64,000 nucleotides of DNA, taken from contig LUCM01007726.1 of the NCBI GenBank assembly GCA_008360955.1, forward strand, positions 58,864 through 122,863, read 5' to 3'. The position numbers and the translations under genes were made by a program. Under the pieces are notes generated by a model. The model was given only the letters and a program-made list of their open reading frames with translations. It was not told the origin of the DNA and ran no database searches. Source of the DNA: Fasciolopsis buskii (taxonomy: Eukaryota > Platyhelminthes > Trematoda > Plagiorchiida > Fasciolidae). Shown here one piece after another: positions 49,939-63,960 of the stretch (its first letter is position 1; the number at the start of each line of letters is the position of its first letter).

Positions 49939-51914
49939 CAACTGCGGTTGCCACAGATCAGTGAGCAAACAAATGCCAACTCTGTTGGCTTGAACCTTTG
50001 CGTCTACCACTATTTTGCTGCTGTGAAACTGTATCCTAAAAACAGTGATTTCAATCAAGACCTTACCCAAAGGAAACAACTGATGTAGCTTTGAAATCAC
50101 GAAAACTAACAAGTTGGAAATATATTTGTTCTGGAATATTCATTAAGTAGTTTTAGCTAACGTTTTATTGTTCACAATGCAGGTTTCATTTAGATTAGAC
50201 TTCAGGAATCTGGATTCACTATTTGCTGTAGCTTCTAAGGTGTAGCGTGCTCCCAGTTGGTGTAAGATAAAGCAGCGAATAGTTTACCCGTGCACCGCAA
50301 AGAGTGGTATATCAATAGGCCAGTTTGTTGAAAATGAATGGAATCGGAAGGAATCTTCCAGAGGACGATTTGGTCGGTAGATGTGTGGAATTCAATCAAT
50401 CTTTTGAACAATTCACGGAGGGGTTAAAATTGGTTGAAAAGTGAGCGTTTACACCGGAACCCTCTGCATAAAAACCGGCGAATCGGACACAAGTTGGAAA
50501 AGAGAAATACTTATGAACAAAAGGTTTCCTCTGCTCTTGTATACTACGCGATAATGTCCAATGTTTAGTCATGCGGCTTCGATTTCTTGACACTTTACAA
50601 AGTCATGTTCCCGTAGTGTTTCCTTTTCAAGTGGAAAGCAAATGAAGAGTGAAGAACGATGGTGGTTAGGAAAATCCTATTTTAACTGTTACAGATTAGC
50701 TACGTAGCACGCAAAGAAAACCGACGACAAAATCCAATTTCAACAAAGGCACTGTTGTTTATCATCGCTACTTATGTTTACTCTAAATCCTATCCTTCAG
50801 CAACGATTTGCCAGTCAATAAAATACACTATAATGAGCACAGTTTCAGGATTACCCAATAATATATATAATATGTATGGTAAAGGATTTGTCTTGAAATT
50901 CTACTGAATAATAGAAGTTCTCTTTTCTCGAAATCAGTCATGACTACTCAAAAAGGCAGTACTGTTTCATATGGGTACGAGAAAACAGTTGAGTGAAGCT
51001 GATGTTTCCGCATACATCCTAATTGTTGGTAGTGCTGCACAGTATTCAAGATGTAATTGGTAATCCCACATATCTGATCACGAAACGAATCATCACGGAG
51101 ATTGCGTTCCATCCAAATGTCAAAGTATGGTGATTCCTTGCTAGAATGCAAAACACTTGTCATGACCATCAACTTGCTGCAGAATAAATTACAAAAGAAG
51201 TGGATTTTTAGCAAAGTGCTGTCATATAACCTCAGCTGTGATATTTGTTCCTAGCCGCAATTCTACCTGGTGCTCCCAAAGCGTGGGCTGATTACCTTGG
51301 CTGTTGCCGTGATAGCTAAATCTATCGCTCTGTTTGACAAAACTGTTTCATTTCACGAGGTCGGCATTCTCGAATTACATGGAAAACATGGTTCGTATAG
51401 AGCATCACTGAGGTAGGACAAACAAGAATTCGTATTTCAGATAGTATCTTTTTTCTGGACTGGGAGCTTTAGGAAATTTCGTCGTTTTAGTCAGCCCCCC
51501 AAAACTCAAAAAGATGGCTCGTCTTGAATCTATCTGTATCTTTTTACAGCTCAGCGTTCGTAATGGTACACCACAAAAAATGGTTAGACTAAATATTCAT
51601 TAAGAATAAGGGAAATATTTCAATGAAACTAACAAATTTGGCCAAACCAATGTGTGCGCAGAGTTTCGTTCAACAACCACTAGCAACGAAACTTCTAGGT
51701 TAAAAAAATGAAAGTTAACACGTCAATCAAGTTTCCCAAATTGTATCAGATAGCAACGTGAATAGATCCATGTTCTGACTGTATCTTGATTTTTCTCACT
51801 GGGCTGATTATTCAACGCAGTTCAAATTTAAGACTTGCAAGCCATATGCGCCCTTATTCGTCAAACACTTTGGTCAGAAAGTTGCGTGATTAAATTAGAG
51901 AATATTTACCATAC

Positions 51915-51985
51915 CAAGAGGTAGTCTTGCAAACAAAATCGTGCATTTTCAACCTGAAGGTCGCGAGTTAGAATCTTCCAATCCT
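51915..51985 (+). repeat. tRNA-derived SINE-like fragment
   Basis: AAGAGGTAGTC (weak A box) is followed by TTCAACCTGAAGG and GCGAGTTAGAATC, one base away from the B-box form GCGAGTTCGAATC. The layout matches the fragment at 48.06 kb. No full cloverleaf can be drawn. A T-rich stretch with CTCATTATTAAAG follows to about 52,070 and may be the SINE tail. Confidence 0.45.
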
Positions 51986-52079
51986 TTCCCCCAGCTTCGG
52001 CCAACTGCTCCCGACTGTTGCCAGTGACCTCCTTCGTGAAAATGACTTATATTGTTGTCTCATTATTAAAGCAAGCAAA

Positions 52080-55000
52080 TGATAAAGAAGAAAATGAAGC
52101 TGATATATACAAGCATATATAACCGTATATCCCTCGCCATATATTTCTGGTCATTAGGGCAAATTGGTGTAGATTGAACACATATTACTCAGGGGCGTGA
52201 ATGTGCAGAGTCATTATCCGTCTTCAGGTACTCAAAGTTGGCTCCACTTAACGTGCAGGTTCAACCAAGAATCTTAGAATTTGCTCTTGAAAGTTCTCAT
52301 TGCTTTAGTTTTTGAAAATTACTTGCATACCACTGGCATTTCTATAGCAAAAAAAGGTTGTATTCCCTTCCCCGTCCTCAGCCTAATGTTTCCCTACCCT
52401 ATAGAGAAAAATTTTTGATTCGACCGGCGTTCTAACCAACCCACAACGCTTCAAACAAGCTATCGCCTGTTCAGTTCACCAAAGTACTTGTCAGTTATCA
52501 AGTGCATTGTCAAGTGGATAAAAGCATTCACAGAATACCTCTTCACTAAAACATAAATTTCAAATGTTTCCACTTTTAAAAAACCGTTTTTACGCATTTC
52601 TTGAGCCTGGCGTGCATGTGCAAACGATATAAGACTGTTTATTTTTTGAAACGATATGACACAAAACATACAGTCAGCTATTTTCTCCAACAGGGAATCC
52701 GATAAAGACTTTGCGGCGAAACTATTTTATCGTGTGGTGCGACAATTCATTTTGTTGTTGCCACAAGCAGATTAAAAAGAATGATGAATATTTTTAGAGC
52801 ATTTCGCATCGGGAGACAGAAACATCAAAAATTCATTATTCATTTTATGGGATGGTGCTTTCTTCACCTAGTAAGCCGACCTTGGGACCAGCGAAAGTTG
52901 ATGTATTCCGCTGTCTCTCAGACAATAAAAGGCTGATCATTTGCGTACTTCCGTTTAGACTCTGTTTGTATTGATGATTTCAGTTGAGTACAACTCCACT
53001 TGAAAGAGCTTACATTTATAAAAATTCACTTGCATGCTGAAAGCTATAGTGTGATTGTCAAACTGAGTCATTCATCTTATGGTTCCGAAATCGCAATGCA
53101 GAAATTAGGTAGATTGATGCATTAGGTTAATTCGAGGTTCACCTCCTAGACTTGATGAAAACATATCGGGTTCTCAGCTCTGTAACTCGAAATCGTCTGC
53201 AACTACAGATGCACAATAGGTAAAAGTATGACTCAGTTCATCATCATGGATTTCACTTTTGTAACGACAGCAAAACCGGTTCCAGTTCCCAACCACGCTT
53301 CAGTCAATATAAGTCCAAAATAACTTCCTTATTCTTACTTTGGTTAGGCCGAAACGTTTTTTCAAAACAATGAACGTATCTAACCGCATGAGCCAGGCAA
53401 TAAATTTCCCCACAACAAGCTTGTTCCCTACTTTCATGTTCTCGACCCTACAGCGGTTACCTTCGGTAAGCTGTATTATCGCTACAGGAAATTTCAACCT
53501 AATACTTAAAAGAATCATGTATATCAGTCAACTGAATGACATTAGGTTATTTAAGGTGGGCAGACAATATATAAAAGTTTACTTAGGTATGACTTTGGCC
53601 TTAAGGTAAAAACTACAAGAACCAATTAGGAGATAGTAAGGGAAATTGACATTAATTTAAATCTGCTCATATGAAATCATATTAAACAAGCCCCATTAAG
53701 TTATCAAACTTCCGTCAATATACCTACAGTATTTTGACAAAAAATAAAATATCGTTATTCCAAATTCTTGTTGAAGTAACTTATCGAAAGATGGCCACAA
53801 CAGAGATATTTTGTCACGCGATCCTCACTGACTCCGAAATAGCTAAGATGATCGTTATTCCGTATCATTTAAACTCATTCTCCATCTGCAATCTCGTGAA
53901 ATTAAGGAATGTGAACGTTCAACGAGCCCTTGGACTTCTCCAGTCCCCTCCTTTGCTGTCTTATATTTGAAAATATTTGTGCTTCCAGAGAAAAACTTCA
54001 ACTCTCAGTCCATGCTCACGTGTTGGCATTCACAATCGGGTGATTCCGATATAATGATAAATCTGTTAATTTCGCTGCCACCCAATTCTCCTAAGGAATA
54101 ATTTGACGAAATTTCACTTTGAATGATAGACTTTTACAAAATACCTATAATATTGGCGTTCAATATCCCCATTTTCTCAAAAAAGATCAAAAATCGCCAT
54201 TTTATTCGTCTCATACGTTAGACATTAAAACGTCTCACGTGACACAAATGCCGCGCTATAGGAGTAGCAAAGAATTGTAAACAAGCGGCAAATAGCTGTG
54301 AATCGCGCTTCATTGATACACCTAACTATTTGGAGCAGTGCCCAATTTGAAAGGCAGAAACAAATTAGGACAACCACTGAATTGATTTCATCCAATCTAA
54401 TCGATTCAAAGTTACGCAACTTATTTTTTAACGCCGAATTGCAGTATCAATTTACGAAAAGTGGGATGGTTCACGTGGCAGTAAGCAGAAATAATGTATT
54501 TAACGGGGTCCTTAAAAAACTTCTTGCGAAATCTGAATGAGCTTCAATTAATGGACACTGATGATCAGAGTATTTTACCAGGTCCTCAGTAAACTTGATG
54601 TCGCTGACCGGGTCATGGTCAGTCACCAAAAAAGTTTACAAAATTTATGCACGTACTCGTGCGCGTCCACCGATTACTGTCTAAAGATCAAGGTCTGTGG
54701 GTAGGATCATGGGTGAACCACGTTGATCATCATGCTGAGAAAAAAATGTTTTTTATTCTCAACTTACGATGTTCATACCAGGAGATATATAAATTCACTG
54801 ACGAGAATGTATTAAGGCGATTATCATAATCGCCTCTCTCCGTGTTTCTCCTCGATACGATAGTGTGTGATGAAATATCAAGCTGTAGGAGATTAAGATC
54901 ATATTCGGGCCTTGAAAGGGTATCACTCATTTCCCCTACCGATAGGACGGTGAAGGTGCGGGCATTTGTTGGACGGCTTCGTTCATTCACTTGTGAATGT

Positions 55001-58000
55001 TGCCATCATCCACCACTCGAATTGAGCAAAGTCCCATCAGGAAGATACTTTGACCTGATTATAATGGAACCGGGCAGTTCCTAACGTAGACGTTTTGCAA
55101 CGGCGCGTAAAACAAGTAGACTGATAACTGCTGACCAATCGGAATTGGTCCAAAGATATTACATCCGGCTACGTTTATTACTATCTATGCACAGAATGCG
55201 AACAAAGGTACGAAACACCCTAGTCATTAGAAAGTTATGCTGCTTATGTAAATGACGAAATGTGGTAAGCCGTTCAGTTTTTCTTTTAAAGCAAACCAAA
55301 TGCCACCTGAAACGTAAGGAGATTTGACAAAACTGAACCAGTCGCCCTTACTGAGCACAACGGTTGTTCTGAATATACCCCAGAAACATGCGACAGACGT
55401 CAGTGTACGACGGACACGAGATCACTAGCGCAAATACCATGTCCAGCTCATCTTGACTGCTGCACCCATTAAAAGTAAAATCGAATGAGAGTATTTTATA
55501 GACCCCCCAATAGTAGATCGAATATAGGAAAATCAACAGGACCAAACCTAGCACGCTGCGACTGGCAGTTCTTGTAAGGTTACCGAATCTATTTCACGCT
55601 TTATTTTCTTACCCAAGGAGAGTTGGATGAGTAGTCCTTTTGTTTGTTGCCGTCTAAATAATGGCTGCTAAACAGCTAATTGGGATGCATCTAACGTGAA
55701 ACCGTACTTACGCAGCTGCTTGTGGAACTGCTTTGAACAAGAAGCAAAATACTTAAAGATTTCAATAAAATGTTCCTTATTTACGGAGTACCAGTCTTCA
55801 ATTGTTGCAAAGAAAATGAAGATAAATATTGTAAGCCGCAGTCGCTAGCACAGAGCATATCTTTGTCTACTTAATGCAATATGCGGAACAAGAATTGGGG
55901 AAATCCGTAAACAACGAGCACACAATACCAGCGATGCTAGGAAAGCAGATGTGTTCTGTCTTTGTTAGCAGAGCATGATTAAGCAACAACACATTCGTAT
56001 TCCGGCTGTGTAATCCCACTCTCAATAACTCGGTTCGGCCACTCCTTGGTTTGCTAAAATGACGGTCGATCCACGATTCCTTGCATAAATTTCTCCTGTC
56101 CAATCCGTCTGCATCCCGAGTACGCGAAAACCATTTTAGGGTTTCTTTGGGTACGCCCTGGCCCAATTATGTGCTCGCCGTTCGTAACAGTTTAACTCAT
56201 GAGCAACCTTCTCTATGCAGCAGTCTTCCAAAGCGATGTAAACAGACAAAATGATTTAATACTCCAAATAAGGTTCCACTCACCGCCCTTCACATTACGT
56301 TAGACAGTTATGAAGGCCGCGAGTATGAAAACTTCTCTCGTGGAAAATATTGCTGACAGATGGGATTTCTCAGTAAATCAGTCATCCAAAATAAATGCAG
56401 CGAAAATTGTGGAAAAAGGTCGAATTCATTCGGTCGCCTTGCAAACGTTGGTTCAGCTGGGAGAACACCTGAACCGTTTGTTTTTCACTTATCTCCTCCC
56501 TGCCATTGGAGAACGTTACATAACTTCCGCAGCAAGAGAGACAACTTCTCCATCATATGATTTTAGTTTGAGATTTCAGCTTCTTTCAAATTAATCATGC
56601 CGTTGGCAAATGTAGCTCTCTTTAAGTTCCGATTTCTAAACCACAAACGAGGAAGCCTAAGCAAGGAGATTTCTCGTTCAGAATGCAGAGGATCAGGTGC
56701 AATTAACTTGCTCTCTAAACAAAACCCGACCTTTCCTTCGTTCACCAGACGTTTTGATAAGCTCATCCATTGTGACTATCCAGTGATGAGATTTGTTGAA
56801 AATGAAAATTCTGATTACAAAAGAAAGAAAAGATGACAAAAAATATCCTTTGGTATTACTTGTTCAAGATGCCACGGAACGTAGTAGCTACTGACTACGC
56901 GCAATATCAGTACCAGCAGACACACTGGCATCTTTCCACTTGGCTTCAATAAAGACATTATTTAAGCCAAATTAACCGTCTGTGCCATAATCAGTGCTTC
57001 AGTAAACGAACATTACAATTATTCATAAAAATTCTTTCAAAATATTCACTGAAACCCTGAGTGATTACCACCGAGGTGACCTTTAGGCCAAAGACGCTGG
57101 CAATTACGATAGATGACCGATAAGGTCCAGTTCCTACAAACAGTAACCATACGACAACGTCTTCTGGTCTTAATCGCTGCTTTGGAGAGACGAATAATAG
57201 TAAAAGATGAATAAGCGCAAACTTGGCGACAGTTGTTCGCATACAGAAATTAGAAAAGTGAGATGAACTTTTCCGGCACACATCAGTGAGAGATAGCACC
57301 GCAGAACCGCACGTTCAGCTGAATCGAATGGCCGATTACAGCAAAGACCACGACGTCCGCTGAATGTATATCTTAAGCTAATGGGGAAAAATCCCCGTGG
57401 ACCTCGTTTCCGGACTCAGGAGTGCTGGAATCAGAGGGCGAATACATAGTACATACGATGAACAGATAACGGCATTCCAGCCGATTACCAGTGGTATCTG
57501 CTGAATCGTCGAATCGAAGTGCATACGAACAAATGTTGACTTGAATATGGTCCAACAGTAATCGCTCGGCTCTCGCTCTTAGGGCGATCACGAGAACAGA
57601 ATGAGCGCTCGAAATGAGACCACCTAGCACATGATGAGCGAAACGAGAGACCGTGATTCAATTCGATGTTTGAAGGACAGCAACAGATGTGCGGTCCTGT
57701 ATGCACGTTTCTGAGACAGCTTACGTCCGTGTTAAGGATTTACGGAATTCTAGTTACCAAAGCTGGCACAGTATGCGTACATTGAAGATAGCTAGGTGAA
57801 GTGAACATGTAGGGCTAAGTAATGCGGCCGGTTTGTTTTCTGACCCTCCCCTAACACTTGCACCAAAAAATCTACTGAGCCGCAGCCATTCGTCAAGTCT
57901 CGCATGGGCCCTATGTTGGAAGAACGAAGGTTTGTAATTTTCGTAGAAAGTATGCTGGCGGTATTTAGGCGAGTAACAACCAGCGGCCACTGATCCCTCA

Positions 58001-60640
58001 GAATGGGGTTCCCTTTAGGGACCCTAACTAGAAACTTCGACTCTAGAGAAAAAATGGTGTCGACCCAGCACGTGAACGTGTTTGAACCACTCATGAAGAA
58101 GCTTCTTCAGGTCGGTCGAGTAAGACCACGTAAGCAATAGACAGAGGGAGAAAAGAGAAACGGTTGGAGACAAAAGACAAAGGTTTGATAACAGACAGAA
58201 CTTCGAAGAACAGTATTAATCAACCAAAGTATCGCAAACTACCTCATTATGAAGCAGAATTACAGCTACGGTGAAATCTAATAAAGTTATTGCACCCCTA
58301 CTGCGAATCGTCAGTGGGGTTCATCCGGCAAGTAACTGAAATCCGACTATCGGCCGCAATCTGTAAACATTATCATTTGATAAAGCAACTGCTTTGTCGT
58401 GAAAAATGACTCTAGCAACAAAACATTCAGCGGAATATGAAGTGAAATACCACTTTTCAAAGAGGAATGGGACTACGATGTTTTGTATTAGCTGAAGCAT
58501 CTCGTACAATGGCCAAACCAATTCATACTTGGCCCAGCTGATTCTTGCTCGTAAAATTCCACTGAGTTGTTAAGAAAAGGAAACACTCAGAACTATTCCA
58601 CTGGGTTCCGAATTGTCAAATTCGTCCCTGAAAAATTCTTAGATCGAAAAATATGCCCCACCCCCACAGAAGGACAAAAACAACTCGCAGCACAAAAAAC
58701 TTACAGAAAGGTTTCGTCCCAATCATTTACATTCCAAGTTTGAACAGCCTAAGGGAAAATACACAGCCTTACGAACGACGTGGAACCATGAATGCGTCAC
58801 ATCTATTTCCATAAAAAAGGGGATATTTCCCCTAGACGACATTCGTCTCAAAGAATGGGTCTGGGACCGAGACCTATACTCAATTTTACTTTTATACAGC
58901 CAATGAAGTAATTACTTATGCGTTTAGGTGACCTCGCACGGACCTATCAGTACTTGTCCGATAAAGCATCTTAGCTTTCGATTTTCGTTACCCCAACGGC
59001 TTGAAATCAGGTACAATGAACGTTATGGTATTGACGGACGAACCCATTGGCAAAGTCGCTTGCAGCAACAAAACCGCAAGATTGCCAAAGATGACCCCGA
59101 TATTTCTTTCTCTTAATGACTGTAAGTTTGTCAGGAACGAAGAATGTCGTTCTCAAGGAGTCAGGTCTATCTTCCCGCTACAGGTGCGGTTTAAAAACGA
59201 AGAAGTGCAAAGTGCTTCAGTAGACTAAACCAAATGACGTGAGCGTGCGAAGGTATCAGAACAATGTCTGGCAAAAGAATAATTACCAACGGTGGTATGT
59301 AGTGTCACTCAACTTTAAATCATTTAGCCGTTTATGTCCATGTTCTTCGAATTCAAACCATATATCATCTGGAATGAAATAAAAACTCTACTTTACCCTA
59401 TGCTAGAAGTATCATTTTCAACAGTCCGAATCGCTAGTCAACGAGACTCATAGATCAACAGAGAGGTCTCTGACATGTCCCGGTGAATAAGAAAAACAGA
59501 ACGAAAAATGAGAATAAATTACGCAACTATTAGCATACAACAACGCTTGCAGATTAATCATGCTCTTCTTAAACAATAGCTTCCAGTGTTCGGGTTTTCA
59601 AACTGAAGTAAGGAGTCATCTTAGGAGCCTCGGCCCCAGCCTTATCTCGAGAGACCTGACCCCCATGGTAGAAGAGTGAAGTAAATTATTTGATAAACTC
59701 TGGGGCCAGTTCCGATCAGTGGCCCAGTGCTTCCCGGGTTTCCAGCAGAGATGATGATCGTTAACACTGGTTCATAGGCCTCCACCAGACTGTAAGACTA
59801 ACACCTGGTATGACATCCATAAGGAACTGCGAAGCAGCGTGACAGAAAATCATTTCAATTTCAACCCGTTGGAAATTAAGCAGTTTTCAGATCTACCTCC
59901 TTAAAAAACGGAAGATCTGCCTTTAAACCTCACGCCTTCCTTACCTGACCACTGCAGTCTGACACAACAGCTCAATTTATTATGACAACTGTCGTGCACA
60001 TCTTTTCACTCTGCACGATCTTGGCTGATGGGTGTATTCAAGTGAATTTTTGTCGTATGACAAAAAGGGCAAATGATGATCATAAGAAACCGAAGCAGTG
60101 CAAAATGGGACGAGGGTTTTGTACCCGGTGGTACATTGAAACTTCCCAAAAATTTGTCCGGTGGATTATAATCACATTGTACGAAGCCAGAATTTACTAA
60201 AACAAGTCTGTTGTATTCTGATGACGGCGTTTCGAGCAAGCACAAACGGTTTACAGACTAATTAACTTCTACGGAAACAGGAAGCATTATTTGTAGACAA
60301 TCAACGCAGCCGTACCAAAGCAAACGTTTTAACCACAGTAAAAGTTGCTGCAGATTGCGAGCACTGGTCAAAGTTTAACAATACTGTGACTTAGATTAGC
60401 TGTTGGACAGTCGCGGCGCACCTGTTGGAACAGTTTACATATAACGCACCATGAACGAAAAAGATCAATTCTGCCGTTTGCATTATTACTGCGACTTTTG
60501 TAACAAACTATTCGACAAGAATGAAAAGGTGGCACAGTGGTAAACTAAGAGCAAACATGGCATGATGGATAGTTCGTTGTAAAATACCGTATGGTCGGCA
60601 TTTCATCGGGAGGATTTTGCCCCGGTGTGCATTTTTTTCT
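52080..60640. other. No gene recognised; several open minus-strand stretches
   Basis: TATATA-type patches at 52,100-52,150. Between 55,870 and 58,100 the minus strand has a cluster of frames of 66-102 codons and somewhat higher GC (for example 57,373-57,630 and 57,792-58,094), but no domain, signal peptide or consistent splice phases were recognised. A small palindrome, GAAGAAGCTTCTTC, lies at 58,095-58,108. Confidence 0.4.
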
Positions 60641-60659
60641 ACAATCGTCACATGCTTCG

Positions 60660-60665
60660 TTTAAT
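60660..60665 (-). terminator. Possible variant poly(A) signal ATTAAA of BCL7
   Basis: An ATTAAA hexamer on the minus strand about 245 bases past the BCL7 stop codon. I noticed no AATAAA between it and the stop. The context is AT-rich, so a chance match is quite possible. Confidence 0.3.
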
Positions 60666-60909
60666 AAGTACATGACTATTCCCCAATTAATAAGGACATA
60701 AAAATGAATAATTGAAACCTTTACCAGTCTACAAGACGGAATGATACGGTGGACGTGGTGTATTCAATAGAATTTTGAAGGAGCTTCAAAAAATTTGTTA
60801 CGCGTTCTTTTTGATTTACAACACAACTGCATTCGTTTGGAAACGGTCATATTACAGGGAGACAAGAAAGAGATCCATATGTACAAAAACTGCAGATCTT
60901 GCGGGGGAA

Positions 60910-62395
60910 TTATTCGTTTTGCTCCTCTGTGGCATCGGTTTCTGGAACATTCTCGAAGGCAGGATGCTCCGAGAGAGCTGTGTCCTCTTCTACTTTCAAC
61001 TCCACCAGTTCCGGCTTTGGAGCCTGAACTTCTTCGCTAGTCTCTGTTGTTGCATTGGTTTCAACTATGTGGAAAGGCAAATGGTAACGAAAGATATAAA
61101 AGAGGCATCTTAGTGACGGCAGAATTGTTAGCAGTCACATTGCAACTGAACGTTAGCCCGAGTCACATTTGACTGCAGTTATGGGACGGATAAATCGCAA
61201 CAATTAACTCGCAAGATGTCACTCAATAACCTACTGTTTTACAAACAATGCCCGTTTCATTTATTTGCGAATGTCGCGAATTCGAATACCGAATCCTGAA
61301 CGACAATGCGTCTTATGGCATGAATCTAACCACGGATTCCTATTGTGGAGGTTTCAAACCTTCAAGTGCAACGACGTAACGTTCAATGAAACCCATAGGG
61401 ACGACATTGTTCGGGTCATGGATTGAATTTGCATTTCATCTGGAACGTTGCCGGATAGAGGAATTCAAGCTGTTATCATACTTAAGAACTTCAGTGATCA
61501 AAAACATTCAACATTCCTACATACTACAATTTAGTGGATCAATTTCGGAAATGCTCCCATCAAATTCGAACAGCATAACATGCGTTTTCTGCCGGAAATG
61601 GTCATGTTTCTGAGTTGCACGTTAGAAAAACTAAACTGATGCTCCATGTGCTAGAATGCTGACAGATCAAGGAGTGTCGCCCAGATGTCATTGGTGGATG
61701 AAGTCGAGGAATGACAAACATCGGGGTATTTCATAGGAGTTTTTCGCATACCAACAAAAAACCGACATTTCTTATTTTATTTAAAGAAATTGATCTATTT
61801 CACCCAATGAAACACTTGCTAAGGCAGCGTTTGGCTCTGATTCAGCCCAGTCCTACAGCAACACCTCACCACTCTCCTCAATGGGCAAGTACAAATAGGC
61901 AAAAGTAAAGATAAACATTTACGTGTCGGAAAACAAGCGCAAAGGAGATTCGATCGATTTCCGAATGAAGCACACTTACCTGAGGAAACAGGAAACTCGG
62001 AATCTTCTTTCTGATGAACAGGTTCATTTTGGTCTACAATCGTCTCCGTGTTGCTTGTGTTCACACAGTTCGCGTTACTATCTGTTCCGGTTTTCTCAAC
62101 GGCGCTAAGGACATCCTCGCTGCTAACATTGTGACTTTTATCCGTGTTCAAATCGACGTTAGAAACGACACTGTTGCTAATGTCGGCCGTGGTAGACAAG
62201 GAAGTATTCTCACCGGGTTTATCAGAAGCTGTTTTTGAACGGCTGTATGTGGACAACAATCCGGGCCCCGAAGGACTGATGGCCGATTGACGACTAAATG
62301 CAGCTTTCTTGGACGGACTCACGTCAATCAGTATGGTCGGTACCCATTTGTAAATCAACATTGACGTGTCCTTTACAGCTACCCATTTCTTCTCC
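60910..62395 (-). CDS. BCL7: BCL7-family SWI/SNF (BAF) subunit, last two coding exons (5' exon outside window)
   Basis: Minus-strand exon 2 (62395-61980) follows the acceptor TTTTTCTTTACATAG. It completes a split Trp codon and then encodes EKKWVAVKDTSMLIYKWVP, the diagnostic BCL7 N-terminal block, followed by a Ser/Thr/Asn-rich linker. It ends at a perfect donor, TCAG|GTAAGT. The intron is 61979-61065. Exon 3 (61064-60910) starts after CCACATAG in the matching phase (G + TT = Val) and encodes an acidic 50-residue tail ending EEQNE and TAA. With the roughly 31 residues usually encoded by exon 1, the protein would be about 220 residues, close to vertebrate BCL7 proteins (about 200-210). BCL7 proteins are small nuclear accessory subunits of BAF chromatin remodellers. 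No exon for the expected N-terminal RAETRSR-type segment was found up to 64,000. Exons 2 and 3 have no internal stops and look functional. Confidence 0.88.
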
Positions 62396-62760
62396 CTATG
62401 TAAAGAAAAACCCACTCAGCAGGTTAAGAATCACAAAGTCAAAAGATCAAACCAAAAACATCCATAAAACATCGACCGTAGAATGGCACAGTAACCATGT
62501 TAGGTTTTGCGGAGAGCAGACTAAGAAACTGGAGGGTGGGGCAAAAAGAATACTAAAAACAAAACCAAGAAAATACATTGGTAAAACTGATTTCAATAAT
62601 TCAGGGTTGGCTGATCATTGGTAATCAATCTAAGGGGGTTGGCTAAACCCTGATTCCAAACTAACCACAGGCGACGTACGAAGCATATGGATGGGTACTC
62701 ACCGTCATCTGTGGCAAAGGAGTGTACCGGAAACCCAGGATGTCTTGTTCTGCCTTATCC

Positions 62761-62771
62761 GGGGGGGGGGG
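62761..62771. repeat. Homopolymer G tract (11 G)
   Basis: Eleven consecutive G residues, unusual for this AT-rich window. They lie in the presumed first intron of BCL7 and, on that gene's strand, read as poly(C). The length may be uncertain in the assembly. Confidence 0.9.
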
Positions 62772-62989
62772 CGCATGAACTGAACAATCAATAACCGACT
62801 CCCATCGTCATCGTTCAGCGTTAAACAGCAAGGCAAGCCTCACTGACCGCTGCCTTTCCCCAGAGTTACACGTTTATACAAAAAGAGTGAATATCAAAGG
62901 GGAACAGGGAGTGGACCTACACAGACGGGAAAAGATAAGATGCTGCTGCAGCCAACACACGAAACACAGTCTAACTGTTAGATTGGATA

Positions 62990-63960
62990 CTGTGGATTTT
63001 AATGGTTGGATAAGCTATGCAACCTAGATTACGGCAGGAACGAGCGTCGGGCGCCTGTTTCGAGTCTGCGGACCATGCACAATGCGCATAGACAGACTGT
63101 TCGAAGATCGGTTGCTCGGTGTTGGCATGTGCCTTTTGCACCTTTTCAAAGTGTCAAAATACTGGTTACAGGACTGACGATCAGCACGCGAACTTTGATT
63201 CTGATAGATGAGGAAATAACAATGGTGGACCGTTTCACCTACCCTTGGTAACTGCGTGTCTTCGATAATATGTAGCTCGGGATTAAGAGGTAAGTTATGC
63301 GCATATCCGAAGGCTCGTTGCAGCTTACCGCTGGACTGGAAGCACTTGTGGCGTCGGTCCTGAAAGTATTTTACTGAAGTTGAAAGGTCAGTTGTGTATT
63401 CCTGTGCTGTCAGTGCGTTCAGATTCTGTTGTTTACGGTTGCGAGACGTGGGTATGTGCGTGTGGGCGATGTTCCGGTTGGAGTGTTTTCGCACAAGTCC
63501 GCATGTTTACGTTTAGTATGGCTAGGAGACTGGAGGCGTTGATCCGGAGTATGAGTAATACTCTGAGTTAGGGAATCTTGGGTATTTGGGTGCCCTACTT
63601 CTGACAACATACCCCGCTTGTTTCCGGCGTATGTAAACTTTAGTATACTAACGCATCGGCTTGGTCAGTGTCGCGTTATGTACGAAGCCTCGAAACCAAT
63701 TCTACTTTCTAGTCCTTTGGTGTGTTCGCTCCTAAGGAATGGAGATATAGCCAGTGTTGGAGTCCAACAGAATGACGTCTGGCATACCCGTTGGGATGAG
63801 AAGATGGTACAAGTCGAGTTTTGTGTAAATGTGTGTCTTCAAGCCTCCCGTGTTGGGTCTGAATATTACTTATCGTAACTTGCTGGCTGGGAGACACTGA
63901 AGGAATATGGCAGGTGAACGCCGTTGAACAGTGGCGATTTCGTTCCTTGTCATGTTTTCT
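62990..63960 (+). pseudogene. RTE-type LINE reverse transcriptase, C-terminal remnant
   Basis: Frame-shifting plus-strand translation recovers the C-terminal half of an RTE-clade polyprotein. It shows a thumb-like block near 63,095-63,250 (…DEEITMVDRFTYPW, matching the common EVVDRFTYLGS motif), then VRSDSVVYGCETW near 63,410-63,455 (the AVRSVLLYGCETW block). A tail follows at 63,757-63,900 (VGVQQNDVW, then LLAGWETLKEYG, like the usual WLETL-DMA end). Several stops and frame changes separate these blocks, so it is dead. The catalytic YADD part is missing upstream, as in typical 5'-truncated LINE insertions. It lies antisense within the presumed first intron of BCL7. Confidence 0.75.

Noticed and set aside
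61819..61979. C-terminal continuation of the BCL7 open frame (Cys-rich, ending QSQTLP).
   Set aside because: It lies beyond a perfect donor (TCAG|GTAAGT), and the phase-matched exon at 61,064-60,910 supplies the expected acidic BCL7-type tail.
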